Shown piece by piece: positions 28,254 through 36,547 of a stretch of 64,000 nt of DNA. Positions within the stretch are counted from its first letter, which is position 1. Each line of letters begins with the position of its first letter. The notes below the pieces were generated by a model. That model had not been told where the DNA came from. It saw only the letters and a list, made by a program, of their open reading frames with translations, and did no database searches. This stretch comes from Streptomyces sp. NBC_01224 (GTDB lineage Bacteria > Actinomycetota > Actinomycetes > Streptomycetales > Streptomycetaceae). The position numbers were made by a program, and so were the translations under genes. The stretch spans positions 1,550,001-1,614,000 of the forward strand of contig NZ_CP108529.1 in NCBI RefSeq assembly GCF_036002945.1. The letters are read 5' to 3'.

Positions 28254-28425
28254 GTGTCGGATCTGTCACCGGACATGGCTGCGGTGGCCCGCCGGGCACA
28301 CCCGGACCTCACGTTCGACGAGGGGTCGATGACTGCCCTGGATCTGGCGGACGGCAGCCTGGCCGGTGCCCTCGCCTGGTACTGCCTCCCCCACACCCCG
28401 CCGGAGCAACTGCCGGACATTCTCC
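28254..28425 (+). pseudogene. Class I SAM methyltransferase fragment
   Basis: About 57 codons match the middle of a SAM methyltransferase: VSDLSPDMAAVARRAHPDL, then GSMTALDLADGSLAGALAWY and HTPPEQLPDIL. The N-terminal glycine loop and all of the C-terminal half are missing. The fragment stops near 28425, where the other strand starts to match a ferredoxin gene. Confidence 0.6.
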
Positions 28426-28782
28426 AGGCCGAGGATCTCGGGCGGGTCCACCGGCCCCGGGCCGCCCGCCTCGACCCAGGCGGCGATGTCCGTCACGGCG
28501 TCCGGGTCGTTGACCAGCCCGAGCCGGACCGGGCGGCCGCCCGCCCTGCGTCCCTGCGCGGAAGGCTGTACGACGATGACGTCGGCCTGCTCGCAGGCGT
28601 CCAGGCGCTCGACGGCACGGACCGTGACGGCCTCGCCGAGCGAGCGGCGCAGCTCGGCGAGCTGACCGGCGTGGTCGACGTCCGGGACCTTCGGTGTCCC
28701 GCAGCAGCAGCCGCGGCAGACGCTGACGGTGGGGCAGGGCGTGCCCTGGGCGGGGTCGCACCTTGCGGGTACGGCGGCTCAT
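28266..28782 (-). pseudogene. 2Fe-2S thioredoxin-like ferredoxin, broken at both ends
   Basis: The core reads CPTVSVCRGCCCGTPKVP, then LDACEQADVIVVQPS and RPVRLGLVNDPDAV, a small (2Fe-2S) ferredoxin-like protein with the CRGCCCG cluster-binding segment. Its ATG at 28782 (MSRRTRKVR) is in a different frame from the core, so one extra base lies around 28745-28755. Family similarity ends at DPPEIL near 28430; the rest of the frame is antisense to a methyltransferase fragment. Probably non-functional. Confidence 0.65.
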
Positions 28783-28889
28783 ACGAGGACGCCTCCGGTG
28801 CCGACGCGGATGATCGCCGTGGGGCTCTACCGATCCCTCCGCCGGATCGAACACCTGCGCTCCCCCGCCGGCCGGTGAGGTAGAGTTGA

Positions 28890-29015
28890 TGGCTGCGAAG
28901 GGGAGTAGCCCCGCAAACCGGTCGTCGACACACTGGAGCCCCCGGGTTCCCGGTGGCCGGGCCCGTAGATCCTTACGGGCGGGCGAGACCTTCGGTCAGG
29001 TATGACGCGCCCGCG
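28890..29015 (+). promoter_or_regulatory. yybP-ykoY manganese riboswitch
   Basis: The leader starts with AAGGGGAGTAGCC (from 28898), the mark of the yybP-ykoY class, and has further paired segments ending near GAGACCTTCGGTCAGG (28988-29003). A TAGAGT -10 box lies at 28881-28886. The class senses Mn2+ and usually controls Mn exporters; the next gene is a GDT1-type transporter, which fits well. Confidence 0.75.
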
Positions 29016-29118
29016 CCCCGTGGGCGCTGACGTCATGCCGGGCCGAGTGGTCCTCCGAAAAGCCCGAGTGGCGCTTCGCGAAGACCCGGGGCCCGGCTCT
29101 TACAGAAAGCCACCCGGA

Positions 29119-29703
29119 ATGCACCTCGACCCCCTGGCGATCCTCACCGCCTTCGGGCTGATCTTCCTCGCGGAACTCCCCGACAAGACGATGTTCGCGT
29201 CGCTTGCCATGGGCACCCGTATGCGACCGCTGTATGTCTGGTTCGGTACGTCGTCCGCGTTCATCGTGCACGTGGCCATCGCCGTCGGGGCGGGCAGCCT
29301 GATCGGGCTGCTGCCCGACTGGATCGTCAAGCTCGTCTCGGCGTCCCTCTTCGCGTTCGGGGCGTTCATGCTGCTGCGCAACGGCGGCGGCGATGACGAG
29401 GAGGAGGGCGGCATCAAGACGGTGACCGGCTTCTGGCCGGTCTACTCGACCGCATTCATGGCGGTCTTCATCAGCGAGTGGGGCGACCTCACCCAGATCA
29501 CCACGGCCAATCTGGCCGCGAGCAACGGCACCTGGTCCACGGCGATCGGGTCCGCGGCCGCCCTGATGTCCGTCTCGGCACTGGCGCTGCTCGCGGGGCG
29601 GTTCATCGCGAAGCGGGTGCCCCTCAAGACGGTTCAGCGGATCGGCGGGCTCTGCATGCTGGGACTGGCGATCTGGACCCTGGTGGAGATCTTCACCGGC
29701 TGA
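29119..29703 (+). CDS. TMEM165/GDT1 family cation (Mn2+) transporter
   Basis: Membrane exporter of 194 residues with six helices in two repeats. The two E-x-G/P-D-(K/L)-T signatures are AELPDKT near the N-terminus and SEWGDLTQ in the second half. An acidic loop (DDEEEGG) separates them. The family exports Mn2+ or Ca2+; the upstream Mn riboswitch supports Mn2+ and suggests induction when the metal is in excess. ATG 29119 opens the first helix. Confidence 0.9.
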   Translation: MHLDPLAILTAFGLIFLAELPDKTMFASLAMGTRMRPLYVWFGTSSAFIVHVAIAVGAGSLIGLLPDWIVKLVSASLFAFGAFMLLRNGGGDDEEEGGIKTVTGFWPVYSTAFMAVFISEWGDLTQITTANLAASNGTWSTAIGSAAALMSVSALALLAGRFIAKRVPLKTVQRIGGLCMLGLAIWTLVEIFTG

Positions 29704-29791
29704 CGTCTTCCTCGACTCGGCTTCTTCATGCGTGGCTCGCGGACGGGCTTGGAATTCCAGGCCCGTCCTCGCGTTCTTCCCGCGGGCGGCG

Positions 29792-30316
29792 TCAGAAGAG
29801 CGCCAGGGTGTCGTCCTGCGTACCGTTCTCGAAGGCCAGCAGCCGCTGCTTGCGGTCGAGCCCGCCGCCGTAGCCGGTGAGGCTGCCCGAGGCGCCGATG
29901 ACACGGTGGCAGGGGACGATGATGCCCACCGGATTCTTGCCGTTGGCGAGGCCCACCGCGCGTGAGGCGCCCGGCTTGCCGAGGAACTCGGCCAGTTCGC
30001 CGTACGAGCGGGTCTCGCCGTACGGGATCAGCTGGAGCTGCGCCCAGACGCTGCGCTGGAACGGGGTGCCGTCCAGATGCAGCGGAAGGTCGAACTCGCG
30101 CAGTTCACCGGCGAAGTAGGCGTCGAGCTGGCGGATCGTCTCCGTGAAGGGGCGTGGGTCCAGGTCGCCGAAGGTCTCCTCGGGCGGGCGGTGCCGCTGG
30201 TCCGTCATATAGAGGCCTGCGAGGACACCGTCGGCGGCGACGAGGGTGAGCGGACCGTACGGGCTGTCGACGACCGTGTGCTGCCGGGTCGCCGCACGCG
30301 TATGCGTCGCGGTCAT
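29792..30316 (-). CDS. ogt: Methylated-DNA--[protein]-cysteine S-methyltransferase
   Basis: Suicide DNA repair protein of 174 residues that takes O6-alkyl groups from guanine onto its own Cys. The active site IVPCHRVIGASGSLTGYGGG is intact, with the helix-turn-helix region SYGELAEFLGKPGASRAVG. GGGAAG precedes ATG 30316. It lies 20 bases downstream of the Ada-AlkA gene in the same direction, so the two form one alkylation-damage operon. Confidence 0.95.
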   Translation of the reverse strand: MTATHTRAATRQHTVVDSPYGPLTLVAADGVLAGLYMTDQRHRPPEETFGDLDPRPFTETIRQLDAYFAGELREFDLPLHLDGTPFQRSVWAQLQLIPYGETRSYGELAEFLGKPGASRAVGLANGKNPVGIIVPCHRVIGASGSLTGYGGGLDRKQRLLAFENGTQDDTLALF

Positions 30317-30336
30317 GGGTGAACTTCCCAACTTGC

Positions 30337-31809
30337 TTATACGGGCAGGTGGTTGATGGGGTGATCGTCCACGGTCCAAAGATACTGGACCGCGTAGGCC
30401 CGCCAGGGCCGCCAGGCCGCCGCGCGGGCGGTGAGCGCTGCGGGCGTCGACGGGAGGCCCATTTGTTCGGCCGCGCGCCGGATGCCGAGGTCGGTGGGGA
30501 GGAACGCGTCCGGGTCCCCGAGCGCCCGCATCGTGATCACCTCGACGGTCCAGGGGCCGAAGCCGGGCAGGGCGGTCAGCTCGGCCCGCGCCTTCTCCCA
30601 GTCGGTGTCGGTGCCGAGTCGCAGTGTGCCATCGGCGAGTGCGCCGACGAGTGTGGTGAGGGTGGTGCGGCGGCTGCGCGGCAGGGCGAGCTGTTCGGGG
30701 TCGAGCGCGGCGAGGGCCTCGGGGGTCGGGAAGAGATGAGTGAGGCCGCCCTCCGGGTCGTCGACGGGAAGGCCGTGGGCGGTGACCAGGCGGGCCGCAT
30801 GGGTGCGGGCGGCCGCGGTCGAGACCTGCTGGCCGAGCACCGCTCGTACGGCGAATTCCGTACCGTCGACGGTACGCGGCACCCGTCGGCCCGGCGCCTT
30901 GTCGACCAGGGGGGCGAGCAGTGGATCGGCGCGCAGCTGGTCGTCGACGGCCACGGGGTCGGCGTCCAGGTCGAGCAGCCAGCGGCAGCGACTGATCGCG
31001 AGGGTGAGATCGCGCGGATCGGTGAGGGAGAGCCGGCAGGCGATGTGGTCGGGGTGCGGAGTGAGGGCGACGATGCCGTGTCCGTACCGGAGGGTGAGCG
31101 TGCGGCGGTAGGCGCCGTCGCGCCACTCCTCGACGCCGGGGACCGCGGTCGCGGCCAGGTGACCGAAGAGGTTGGTGGGGTTGAGCGGGGCGCGGTACGG
31201 CAGCCGCAGCGCAATCACTCCCGGGGTGGGCGACGGTGTGGCGGACCGGGCGGCGCGGCTGCGCAGCTCGCCCGGGGCGAGCGCGAAGACCTCACGGACG
31301 GTGTCGTTGAAGGTACGGATCGAGGAGAACCCGGCGGCGAACGCGACCTCGGCCATGGGGAGGCCGGTCGTCTCGATGAGCAGCCGTGCGGTCTGGGCGC
31401 GCTGTGCGCGGGCCAGGGCGAGCGGGCCGGCGCCCAGCTCGGCGAGGAGCTGGCGTTCGATCTGCCGGGCGGAGTAGCCCAGCCGGGCCGCGAGTCCGGG
31501 AACGCCCTCGCGGTCGACGACACCGTCCCGGATGAGTCGCATCGCACGGGCGACGGAGTCGGCGCGGGCGTTCCACTCCGGGGAGCCGGGGCTGGTATCG
31601 GGCCGGCACCGCTTGCAGGCCCGGAATCCGGCCTGCTGACAAGCGGCGGCGCTTGGATAGAAGGTCATGTTCTCGACCTTGGGCGGTACGACGGGGCAGC
31701 TGGGGCGGCAGTAGATCCGGGTGGTCAGGACCGCCGTGAAGAACCAGCCGTCGAAGCGGGAGTCCTTGGACTGGACGGCCCGCACGCAGCGCTCGGTGTC
31801 GGTGTGCAT
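30337..31809 (-). CDS. Ada regulator-AlkA glycosylase fusion (DNA-3-methyladenine glycosylase 2)
   Basis: Alkylation sensor and repair enzyme in one chain of 490 residues. Residues 1-80 are the Ada methyl-phosphotriester domain, with zinc ligands Cys34, Cys38, Cys65 and Cys68. Residues 85-185 are an AraC-type helix-turn-helix (AEVAFAAGFSSIRTFNDTVRE). From about 195 an AlkA part follows with the HhH-GPD motif LPGFGPWTVEVITMRALGDP and the catalytic Asp in FLPTDLG. It removes alkylated bases and, by analogy with Ada, should activate its own operon after methylation. The Ada C-terminal methyltransferase role is supplied by ogt next to it. Confidence 0.93.
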   Translation of the reverse strand: MHTDTERCVRAVQSKDSRFDGWFFTAVLTTRIYCRPSCPVVPPKVENMTFYPSAAACQQAGFRACKRCRPDTSPGSPEWNARADSVARAMRLIRDGVVDREGVPGLAARLGYSARQIERQLLAELGAGPLALARAQRAQTARLLIETTGLPMAEVAFAAGFSSIRTFNDTVREVFALAPGELRSRAARSATPSPTPGVIALRLPYRAPLNPTNLFGHLAATAVPGVEEWRDGAYRRTLTLRYGHGIVALTPHPDHIACRLSLTDPRDLTLAISRCRWLLDLDADPVAVDDQLRADPLLAPLVDKAPGRRVPRTVDGTEFAVRAVLGQQVSTAAARTHAARLVTAHGLPVDDPEGGLTHLFPTPEALAALDPEQLALPRSRRTTLTTLVGALADGTLRLGTDTDWEKARAELTALPGFGPWTVEVITMRALGDPDAFLPTDLGIRRAAEQMGLPSTPAALTARAAAWRPWRAYAVQYLWTVDDHPINHLPV

Positions 31810-32094
31810 GGTTCAAGGATCGGTCACCGGGCACCTGTGGGCTGGCGAAAATACGACATCAACCTTGCACTGCCAGGACCTCTTCGAATTCATCATCTCG
31901 CGAACAAAACGGACGGGATGGTGATCGATCTTGAGCAGAATGATCTAAAGGGCGATCAACGAGCATTAACAGCATCCTTCTGGCCTCCTCCGGACACCCG
32001 GCCCTAGCGTTCCGGTCGCCATCGCAGGGCAGGCCGCCGGGTACGGAGTGTCCCTCTCCGGTTGCCCTTCGGACCGCTATCCGGGAGACCATCG

Positions 32095-33300
32095 ATGAAA
32101 CGTACGGCTCGCGCAGCAACCGCACTGGCTGTCACCGTCGCGCTCGCGGCGGCCGGAACCGTCACCAGTCTCGCCAGCACCGACAACAACGCCGACAATC
32201 TGACGACCTGGGCCGTCGCACCGCAGAAGAAGGTGGCCCCGCAGACCCCCGAGCAGGACGAGTACAACAAGACGCACGGCCGCCCCCTCCCCGCCCCGGA
32301 ACTCCTCCAGCCGACGCTCGACGCCGGCCTGGGGAAGTACCGGGCCCGGCCGAAGAACTCGCTGCGCGGTGACTACGAGTGCGCCGCCTCGGACGTGCTC
32401 GCCGATCTCTCCCAAAAGTGGATCAAGGAATTCGAGAAGAAGTACCCCAAGGTCCACATCAGCGTGAACCCGCCCTACGCCGGAAGTCTCGGCGCCCTGG
32501 AGCTGATCAAGGGCAAGCTCGACTGCGTCTTCGTATCGCGCGAGCTGAAGCCGACCGACATCCAGGGTTTCCACGACGCCTTCGGCTACGACCCGCTCAG
32601 CATCCCCATATCCGGCGGGAGCTACCGGCACTTCGGCTTCCTGGACTCCGTCGGGTTCATGGTCAACAAGAAGAACCCGGTGGACAAGCTCACCCTCGAC
32701 CAGCTCGACGCCGTGCTGTCCACCACCCACAACCGCGGCGGGAAGACCGCAACCACCTGGGGCGATCTGGGCGCGACCGGCGACTGGGCCGACAAGCCGG
32801 TCCATATCGTCGGCCTTCAGCCGTGGAACGGCTTCGAGGAGTTCGTCCGCCAGCGGGTACTCGACCACAACGGCAAGCGCGGTGAGTGGCGCCCAGGGGC
32901 AGCGGACGGCACCACCCCCGCCGATCCCGCGGTGCACTGGGAGAAGACCGTCTTCAACCTCTCCAAGGCCGTCTCCGACGACCCCTATGCCATCGGGTAC
33001 ACGGGGATGGCCTACGTCGACTCGGCGGTCAAGGTCATCTCGCTCAGCGACCATGCCGGTGACCCGGCATACGCCCCGACGTACGAGAACGTCGCCTCGG
33101 CCGCGTACCCCCTGAGCCGGGTCACATATCTCAATGTCAACAAGCGGCCGGGGAAGCAACTGGACCCGGTCATGGAGGAACTGATCCGCTTCATCCTCAG
33201 CAAGCAGGGCCAGCAGGTGGTCTCGGGGCAGCAGATCTTCCTGCCGCTTCGATCCGGCCAGACACGCAACAGCCTCGACGCACTCGACAGCGCACCCTGA
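32095..33300 (+). CDS. PstS-like phosphate-binding protein
   Basis: Exported solute-binding protein of 401 residues, PBP superfamily. A signal peptide spans about residues 1-29. The mature protein has the pattern of PstS-like proteins (SGSL-type segment here as PPYAGSLGALELIKGKLD; LDSVGFMVNKKNPVDKLTLDQL). No lipobox Cys is seen after the signal peptide, so it is probably released. No pst permease genes are adjacent. GGGAG precedes ATG 32095. The 285-base upstream gap is relatively A/T-rich; no clear PHO box could be assigned. Confidence 0.85.
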   Translation: MKRTARAATALAVTVALAAAGTVTSLASTDNNADNLTTWAVAPQKKVAPQTPEQDEYNKTHGRPLPAPELLQPTLDAGLGKYRARPKNSLRGDYECAASDVLADLSQKWIKEFEKKYPKVHISVNPPYAGSLGALELIKGKLDCVFVSRELKPTDIQGFHDAFGYDPLSIPISGGSYRHFGFLDSVGFMVNKKNPVDKLTLDQLDAVLSTTHNRGGKTATTWGDLGATGDWADKPVHIVGLQPWNGFEEFVRQRVLDHNGKRGEWRPGAADGTTPADPAVHWEKTVFNLSKAVSDDPYAIGYTGMAYVDSAVKVISLSDHAGDPAYAPTYENVASAAYPLSRVTYLNVNKRPGKQLDPVMEELIRFILSKQGQQVVSGQQIFLPLRSGQTRNSLDALDSAP

Positions 33301-33314
33301 TCTGCTCTCGCTCG

Positions 33315-33347
33315 CAGCCCCGGTAGCCGATTCGGCCGCCGGGGCTG
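33315..33347 (+). terminator. Terminator after the PstS-like gene
   Basis: CAGCCCCGG pairs with CCGGGGCTG, with an inner GCCGA/TCGGC stem, 14 bases after the stop. Confidence 0.75.
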
Positions 33348-33425
33348 TGTCATGTCACACCTTCATTCGGCGAACCGCTGCAGCCGGGGATCACGACCGA
33401 CCACTACACATCACGAATGACCAGG

Positions 33426-33731
33426 TCACCAGGAGGACTTGGTGACTCCGGGGAGGTATCCGGCATGGGCCAGCTCGCGCATACGGACGCGAGAAAGCCC
33501 GAACTTCCGCAGGTGTCCGCGCGGCCTTCCGTCCACGCCGTCACGGTTGCGCACCCGGGTCGCGCTCGCGTCGCGCGGCTGGCGTCGGAGTTCGTCCACG
33601 GCGGCGCGGCGCTCGGCATCCGTGAAGGACGGGCGGCGGATGACCTCCTTCAACTCGGCACGGCGGGCGGCATACCGCTCGACGATCGCCTCGCGCTTCT
33701 CGTTCTGCGCGATCTTGCTCTTCTTGGCCAT
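33426..33731 (-). CDS. rpsN: 30S ribosomal protein S14, zinc-independent paralogue
   Basis: Ribosomal protein uS14 of 101 residues, the long form without the CxxC zinc ribbon of the housekeeping copy. The opening [21 protein letters not shown] and the end [17 protein letters not shown] are typical. Its ATG overlaps the L28 stop by one base, so the two are cotranslated. Zinc-free copies replace the zinc-binding ones when zinc is scarce, freeing metal. Confidence 0.95.
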   Translation of the reverse strand: MAKKSKIAQNEKREAIVERYAARRAELKEVIRRPSFTDAERRAAVDELRRQPRDASATRVRNRDGVDGRPRGHLRKFGLSRVRMRELAHAGYLPGVTKSSW

Positions 33732-33967
33732 CAGACCTTCACTCCCCCGGCACGGATACGGGCGACGGCCGCCTCGATCCCGATGCTGTCGATCGTCTTG
33801 ATCGCCTTGGCGCTGAGCGTCAGCCGGATGTTCCGGCCTTCGCTCGGCAGCCAGTACCTCTTGCACTGAATGTTGGGGTCGAAGCGGCGCGAGGTGCGCC
33901 GGTGCGAATGGGAGATGTTGTTGCCGAAGCCCGGCCGGGCGCCGGTCAGTTGGCAGTGGGCGGACAT
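33731..33967 (-). CDS. rpmB: 50S ribosomal protein L28, zinc-independent paralogue
   Basis: Ribosomal protein bL28 of 78 residues ([23 protein letters not shown]). The N-terminal zinc ligands are lost: only one Cys (MSAHCQLTG) stands where the zinc form has CxxC. First gene of the leftward operon with rpsN, transcribed from the region holding the Zur box; AGGT precedes the start. Confidence 0.95.
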   Translation of the reverse strand: MSAHCQLTGARPGFGNNISHSHRRTSRRFDPNIQCKRYWLPSEGRNIRLTLSAKAIKTIDSIGIEAAVARIRAGGVKV

Positions 33968-34005
33968 GGCGCTACCTGCTTTCCACGACGGAATGCTTGT
34001 TGGAA

Positions 34006-34022
34006 ATGGAAATCATTGCCAT
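34006..34022. promoter_or_regulatory. Zur box between divergent ribosomal operons
   Basis: ATGGAAATCATTGCCAT is an inverted repeat close to the actinobacterial Zur operator. It sits between rpmB and rpmG and touches the rpmG -10 TATAGT (34022-34027), so Zn-bound Zur would block transcription when zinc is plentiful. Confidence 0.8.
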
Positions 34023-34034
34023 ATAGTAGCGCCC

Positions 34035-34199
34035 ATGGCTCGCAACGAACTACGCCCCGTCGTCAAGCTCCGCTCCATCGCGGGGACCGGCTACACGTAC
34101 GTCACCCGCAAGAACCGCCGGAGCGACCCCGAGCGCATGGTTCTGCGCAAGTACGACCCGGTCGCCCGCAAGCACGTCGACTTCCGCGAAGAGCGCTGA
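34035..34199 (+). CDS. rpmG: 50S ribosomal protein L33, zinc-independent paralogue
   Basis: Ribosomal protein bL33 of 54 residues ([36 protein letters not shown]). It has no Cys, so the zinc-binding CxxC pairs are absent. The -10 TATAGT ends seven bases before ATG 34035, so the mRNA is probably leaderless, and the Zur box overlaps the promoter. First gene of the rightward operon. Confidence 0.95.
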   Translation: MARNELRPVVKLRSIAGTGYTYVTRKNRRSDPERMVLRKYDPVARKHVDFREER

Positions 34200-34231
34200 C
34201 CGTTCCCCCGTCCGAACCAGAAGGACACTTC

Positions 34232-34486
34232 ATGAAGCCCGGAATCCACCCCGCGTACGGTCCCGTCGTCTTCCGCGACAAGGCCGCCGGCTCCGCCTTC
34301 CTCACCCGTTCCACCGCGACCAGCGACAGGACGGTCGATTGGGAGGACGGCAACACCTACCCCGTCGTCGATGTCGAGATCTCCTCCGCGAGCCATCCCT
34401 TCTACACGGGCACCGCCCGCGTTCTGGACACCGCCGGCCGCGTCGAGCGATTCGAGCGCCGCTACGGCCGACACGGGGCGAACTGA
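34232..34486 (+). CDS. rpmE2: 50S ribosomal protein L31 type B, zinc-independent
   Basis: Ribosomal protein bL31B of 84 residues ([30 protein letters not shown]), without the Cys residues of the zinc form. AGAAGGA precedes ATG 34232. Its stop overlaps the next start (TGATG). In other bacteria, replacing zinc-L31 by this type releases zinc from ribosomes. Confidence 0.95.
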   Translation: MKPGIHPAYGPVVFRDKAAGSAFLTRSTATSDRTVDWEDGNTYPVVDVEISSASHPFYTGTARVLDTAGRVERFERRYGRHGAN

Positions 34487-35640
34487 TGCAGGACCAGGAC
34501 CGGTTGCCCGTCGTGATCGTCGGCGGGCTCCACTCCGACGCCCGCAAGGAGGTCGTGGAACGACTGCTGCGTACCGTCCCCGGCAGCGTCGCCCTCCACC
34601 ACGATCTGGCCACCGGCGCCGAGGGCACCGTGCGGCGCCTCGTACGGGACGCGTCGGGTGAGCTGTCCCGCGGCGACGCCCCGCTCGTCAACGACTGCGC
34701 CTGCTGCGCGCTGCGCGAGGACCTGGTCCCCGAGCTGGAGCGACTGGCCGGCAGCGGTCTGACCCGGCTGGCGATCGTCGAGCTGTGGGACTCGGTCGAG
34801 CCCGGAGCGATGGCCGAGGTCGTCGTCGCGCACGGCGGTCACGTACTCGAACTCACCAATGTGATGACGGCCGTCGACCCCGCACTCGTGCTGCCGTACC
34901 TGGGCAACGGCGACGACCTGGCCGAGGCGGGTCTCGCGGCGGCCACCACCGACCGGCGAACCGTGGGAGACACCTGGGCCCGACAGTTGGAGTACGCGCC
35001 CGTGCTCGCCCTCGTCGACAGCGAAGCGGCCGACGACAAGGACCGCGCTCTGCTCACCCAGCTCCACCCGACCGCACGTCAGGTGCCCGCAGGTTCGGGC
35101 GAACTCGGCCGACTGGCCTTCGCGGGCTTCGACGTGGAGACGGCGGCTGCGGCCCAGCACCCCGCCTGCGCCCTGCTGCCGCAGGAGGCGGACGAGGCCG
35201 GGGTCGCCACGCTCGTCTGGCACCGCCGCCGCCCCTTCCATCCCGAGCGGCTCTACGAGGCGCTGGAAGACCTGTGCTGCGCGGCCGCGCGCAGCCGTGG
35301 CCGGTTCTGGCTCGCCGACCGTCCCGACACCCTTCTGGCCTGGGACGCCGCCGGTGGTGCGCTCTGCGTGGAGAGCGCAGGGCCGTGGCTGGCGTCCCTG
35401 CCGGACGCGGCCTGGGACATGGTGAGCCCCATGCGCAGGGCGGCGGCCTCGCTCGACTGGCACCCCGAGCACGGCGACTGCTGCCAGCACCTCGTCTTCA
35501 CCTCCCCCGGCCTCGACCGCGACGGGCTGGCCGAACTCCTCGAATCCTGTCTGCTCACCGACACCGAATACGCCGCGGGACCCGAGGCGTGGAAACAGCT
35601 CCCGGCCACCTTCGACTCGCTCCTCGACCCGGTTTCCTGA
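34486..35640 (+). CDS. CobW/COG0523-like protein with degenerate nucleotide loop
   Basis: COG0523 proteins are GTP-dependent metallochaperones; Zur-controlled ones deliver zinc. This 384-residue member keeps the metal-binding CxCC (Cys71, Cys73, Cys74 in NDCACCALREDL), a switch-like IVELWDSVEPG, and the C-terminal domain with WHRRRPFHPERLYEALEDL. However, the expected Walker A GxxGxGKT is replaced by VGGLHSDARKEVVE, with no GK[ST]. It is coupled to L31 and to S18, so it is expressed under zinc starvation. GTP hydrolysis is doubtful; zinc binding remains likely. Confidence 0.85.
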   Translation: MQDQDRLPVVIVGGLHSDARKEVVERLLRTVPGSVALHHDLATGAEGTVRRLVRDASGELSRGDAPLVNDCACCALREDLVPELERLAGSGLTRLAIVELWDSVEPGAMAEVVVAHGGHVLELTNVMTAVDPALVLPYLGNGDDLAEAGLAAATTDRRTVGDTWARQLEYAPVLALVDSEAADDKDRALLTQLHPTARQVPAGSGELGRLAFAGFDVETAAAAQHPACALLPQEADEAGVATLVWHRRRPFHPERLYEALEDLCCAAARSRGRFWLADRPDTLLAWDAAGGALCVESAGPWLASLPDAAWDMVSPMRRAAASLDWHPEHGDCCQHLVFTSPGLDRDGLAELLESCLLTDTEYAAGPEAWKQLPATFDSLLDPVS

Positions 35641-35688
35641 CCCCGCACCGAACGCGGCGGCGCAGCCCTCATCTCCAAGGAATGTCAC

Positions 35689-35925
35689 ATGGCACGATGC
35701 AACGATCCCCACAAGCCGCTGAAGTCCCGCCCCAGTCCGCTGGACACGGCCGGGATCACCTACATCGACTACAAGGACACCGATCTGCTGCGGAAGTTCA
35801 TCTCCGACCGCGGCAAGATCCGCAGCCGTCGCGTGACCCGGGTCACCGCACAGCAGCAGCGGCAGCTCGCCCGGGCGATCAGGAACGCCCGCGAGATGGC
35901 CCTGCTGCCCTACGCGCACAGGTAA
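35689..35925 (+). CDS. rpsR: 30S ribosomal protein S18, zinc-independent paralogue
   Basis: Ribosomal protein bS18 of 78 residues ([36 protein letters not shown]). Only one Cys remains, near the N-terminus (MARCNDPHK), so the usual metal site is incomplete. Last gene of the Zur-controlled operon, 48 bases after the CobW-like gene. Confidence 0.95.
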   Translation: MARCNDPHKPLKSRPSPLDTAGITYIDYKDTDLLRKFISDRGKIRSRRVTRVTAQQQRQLARAIRNAREMALLPYAHR

Positions 35926-36010
35926 CAGCGCAGGCTGCGTGCGTTCGCCGGCCCCTCCGCGGCCCGTCGGACGCACGCAGCCCACCTGCCCTGCGCACGC
36001 GCCGCGCGCA

Positions 36011-36547
36011 TCAGCCCCGCGCGGCCACGGCCTCTTCGAACTCCGCATACGCCTGCGCGTCGAACAGCACGAACCGCACCTCCTCGACGGGCGGCGCGGC
36101 CTCCTCCAGAACTGTACGGACGGCGATACGCGCCCCGTCGTCCATGGGCCAGCCATAGATCCCGGTCGAGATGGCGGGAAAAGCGACGGTGCGTGCCCCC
36201 AGCTCCGCAGCCACACGCAACGATTCGCGGTAGCAGGAGGCGAGGAGCGCGGACCGGTCCTCGGCGCCGCTCCAGACCGGCCCTACGGTGTGGACCACCC
36301 ATCGGGCATCCAGCTTTCCGGCGGTCGTGGCAACGGCCTGGCCGGTGCGCAGGCCCTTTCCGTACCGCGAGGCACGCAGCTCTCGGCACGCGGCGAGGAT
36401 CTCCGGACCACCGCGCCGGTGGATCGCCCCGTCGACTCCGCCGCCGCCGAGCAGGGAGGAGTTTGCCGCGTTGACGATGACATCGGCGGACTGCTGGGTG
36501 ATGTCACCGCGTACCAGGGTGACGGTGACGGCCTCGGGTGTGCGCAT
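36011..36547 (-). CDS. Macrodomain protein, O-acetyl-ADP-ribose deacetylase type
   Basis: Hydrolyses O-acetyl-ADP-ribose, the product of sirtuins, or removes ADP-ribose from proteins. The 178-residue single macrodomain of the MacroD/YmdB type has GDIT, NAANSSLLGGGGVDGAIHR, the phosphate loop AISTGIYGWP and VRFVLFD. The catalytic Asn and Asp of the NAANxxLxGGGGVDGAI motif are present. It stands alone; a sirtuin gene is about 8 kb away in this window, but they are not linked in an operon. Confidence 0.93.
   Translation of the reverse strand: MRTPEAVTVTLVRGDITQQSADVIVNAANSSLLGGGGVDGAIHRRGGPEILAACRELRASRYGKGLRTGQAVATTAGKLDARWVVHTVGPVWSGAEDRSALLASCYRESLRVAAELGARTVAFPAISTGIYGWPMDDGARIAVRTVLEEAAPPVEEVRFVLFDAQAYAEFEEAVAARG

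Noticed and set aside
31810..32094. PHO boxes before the PstS-like gene
   Set aside because: The region is A/T-rich but no convincing 11-bp direct repeats of GTTCACC type could be aligned.
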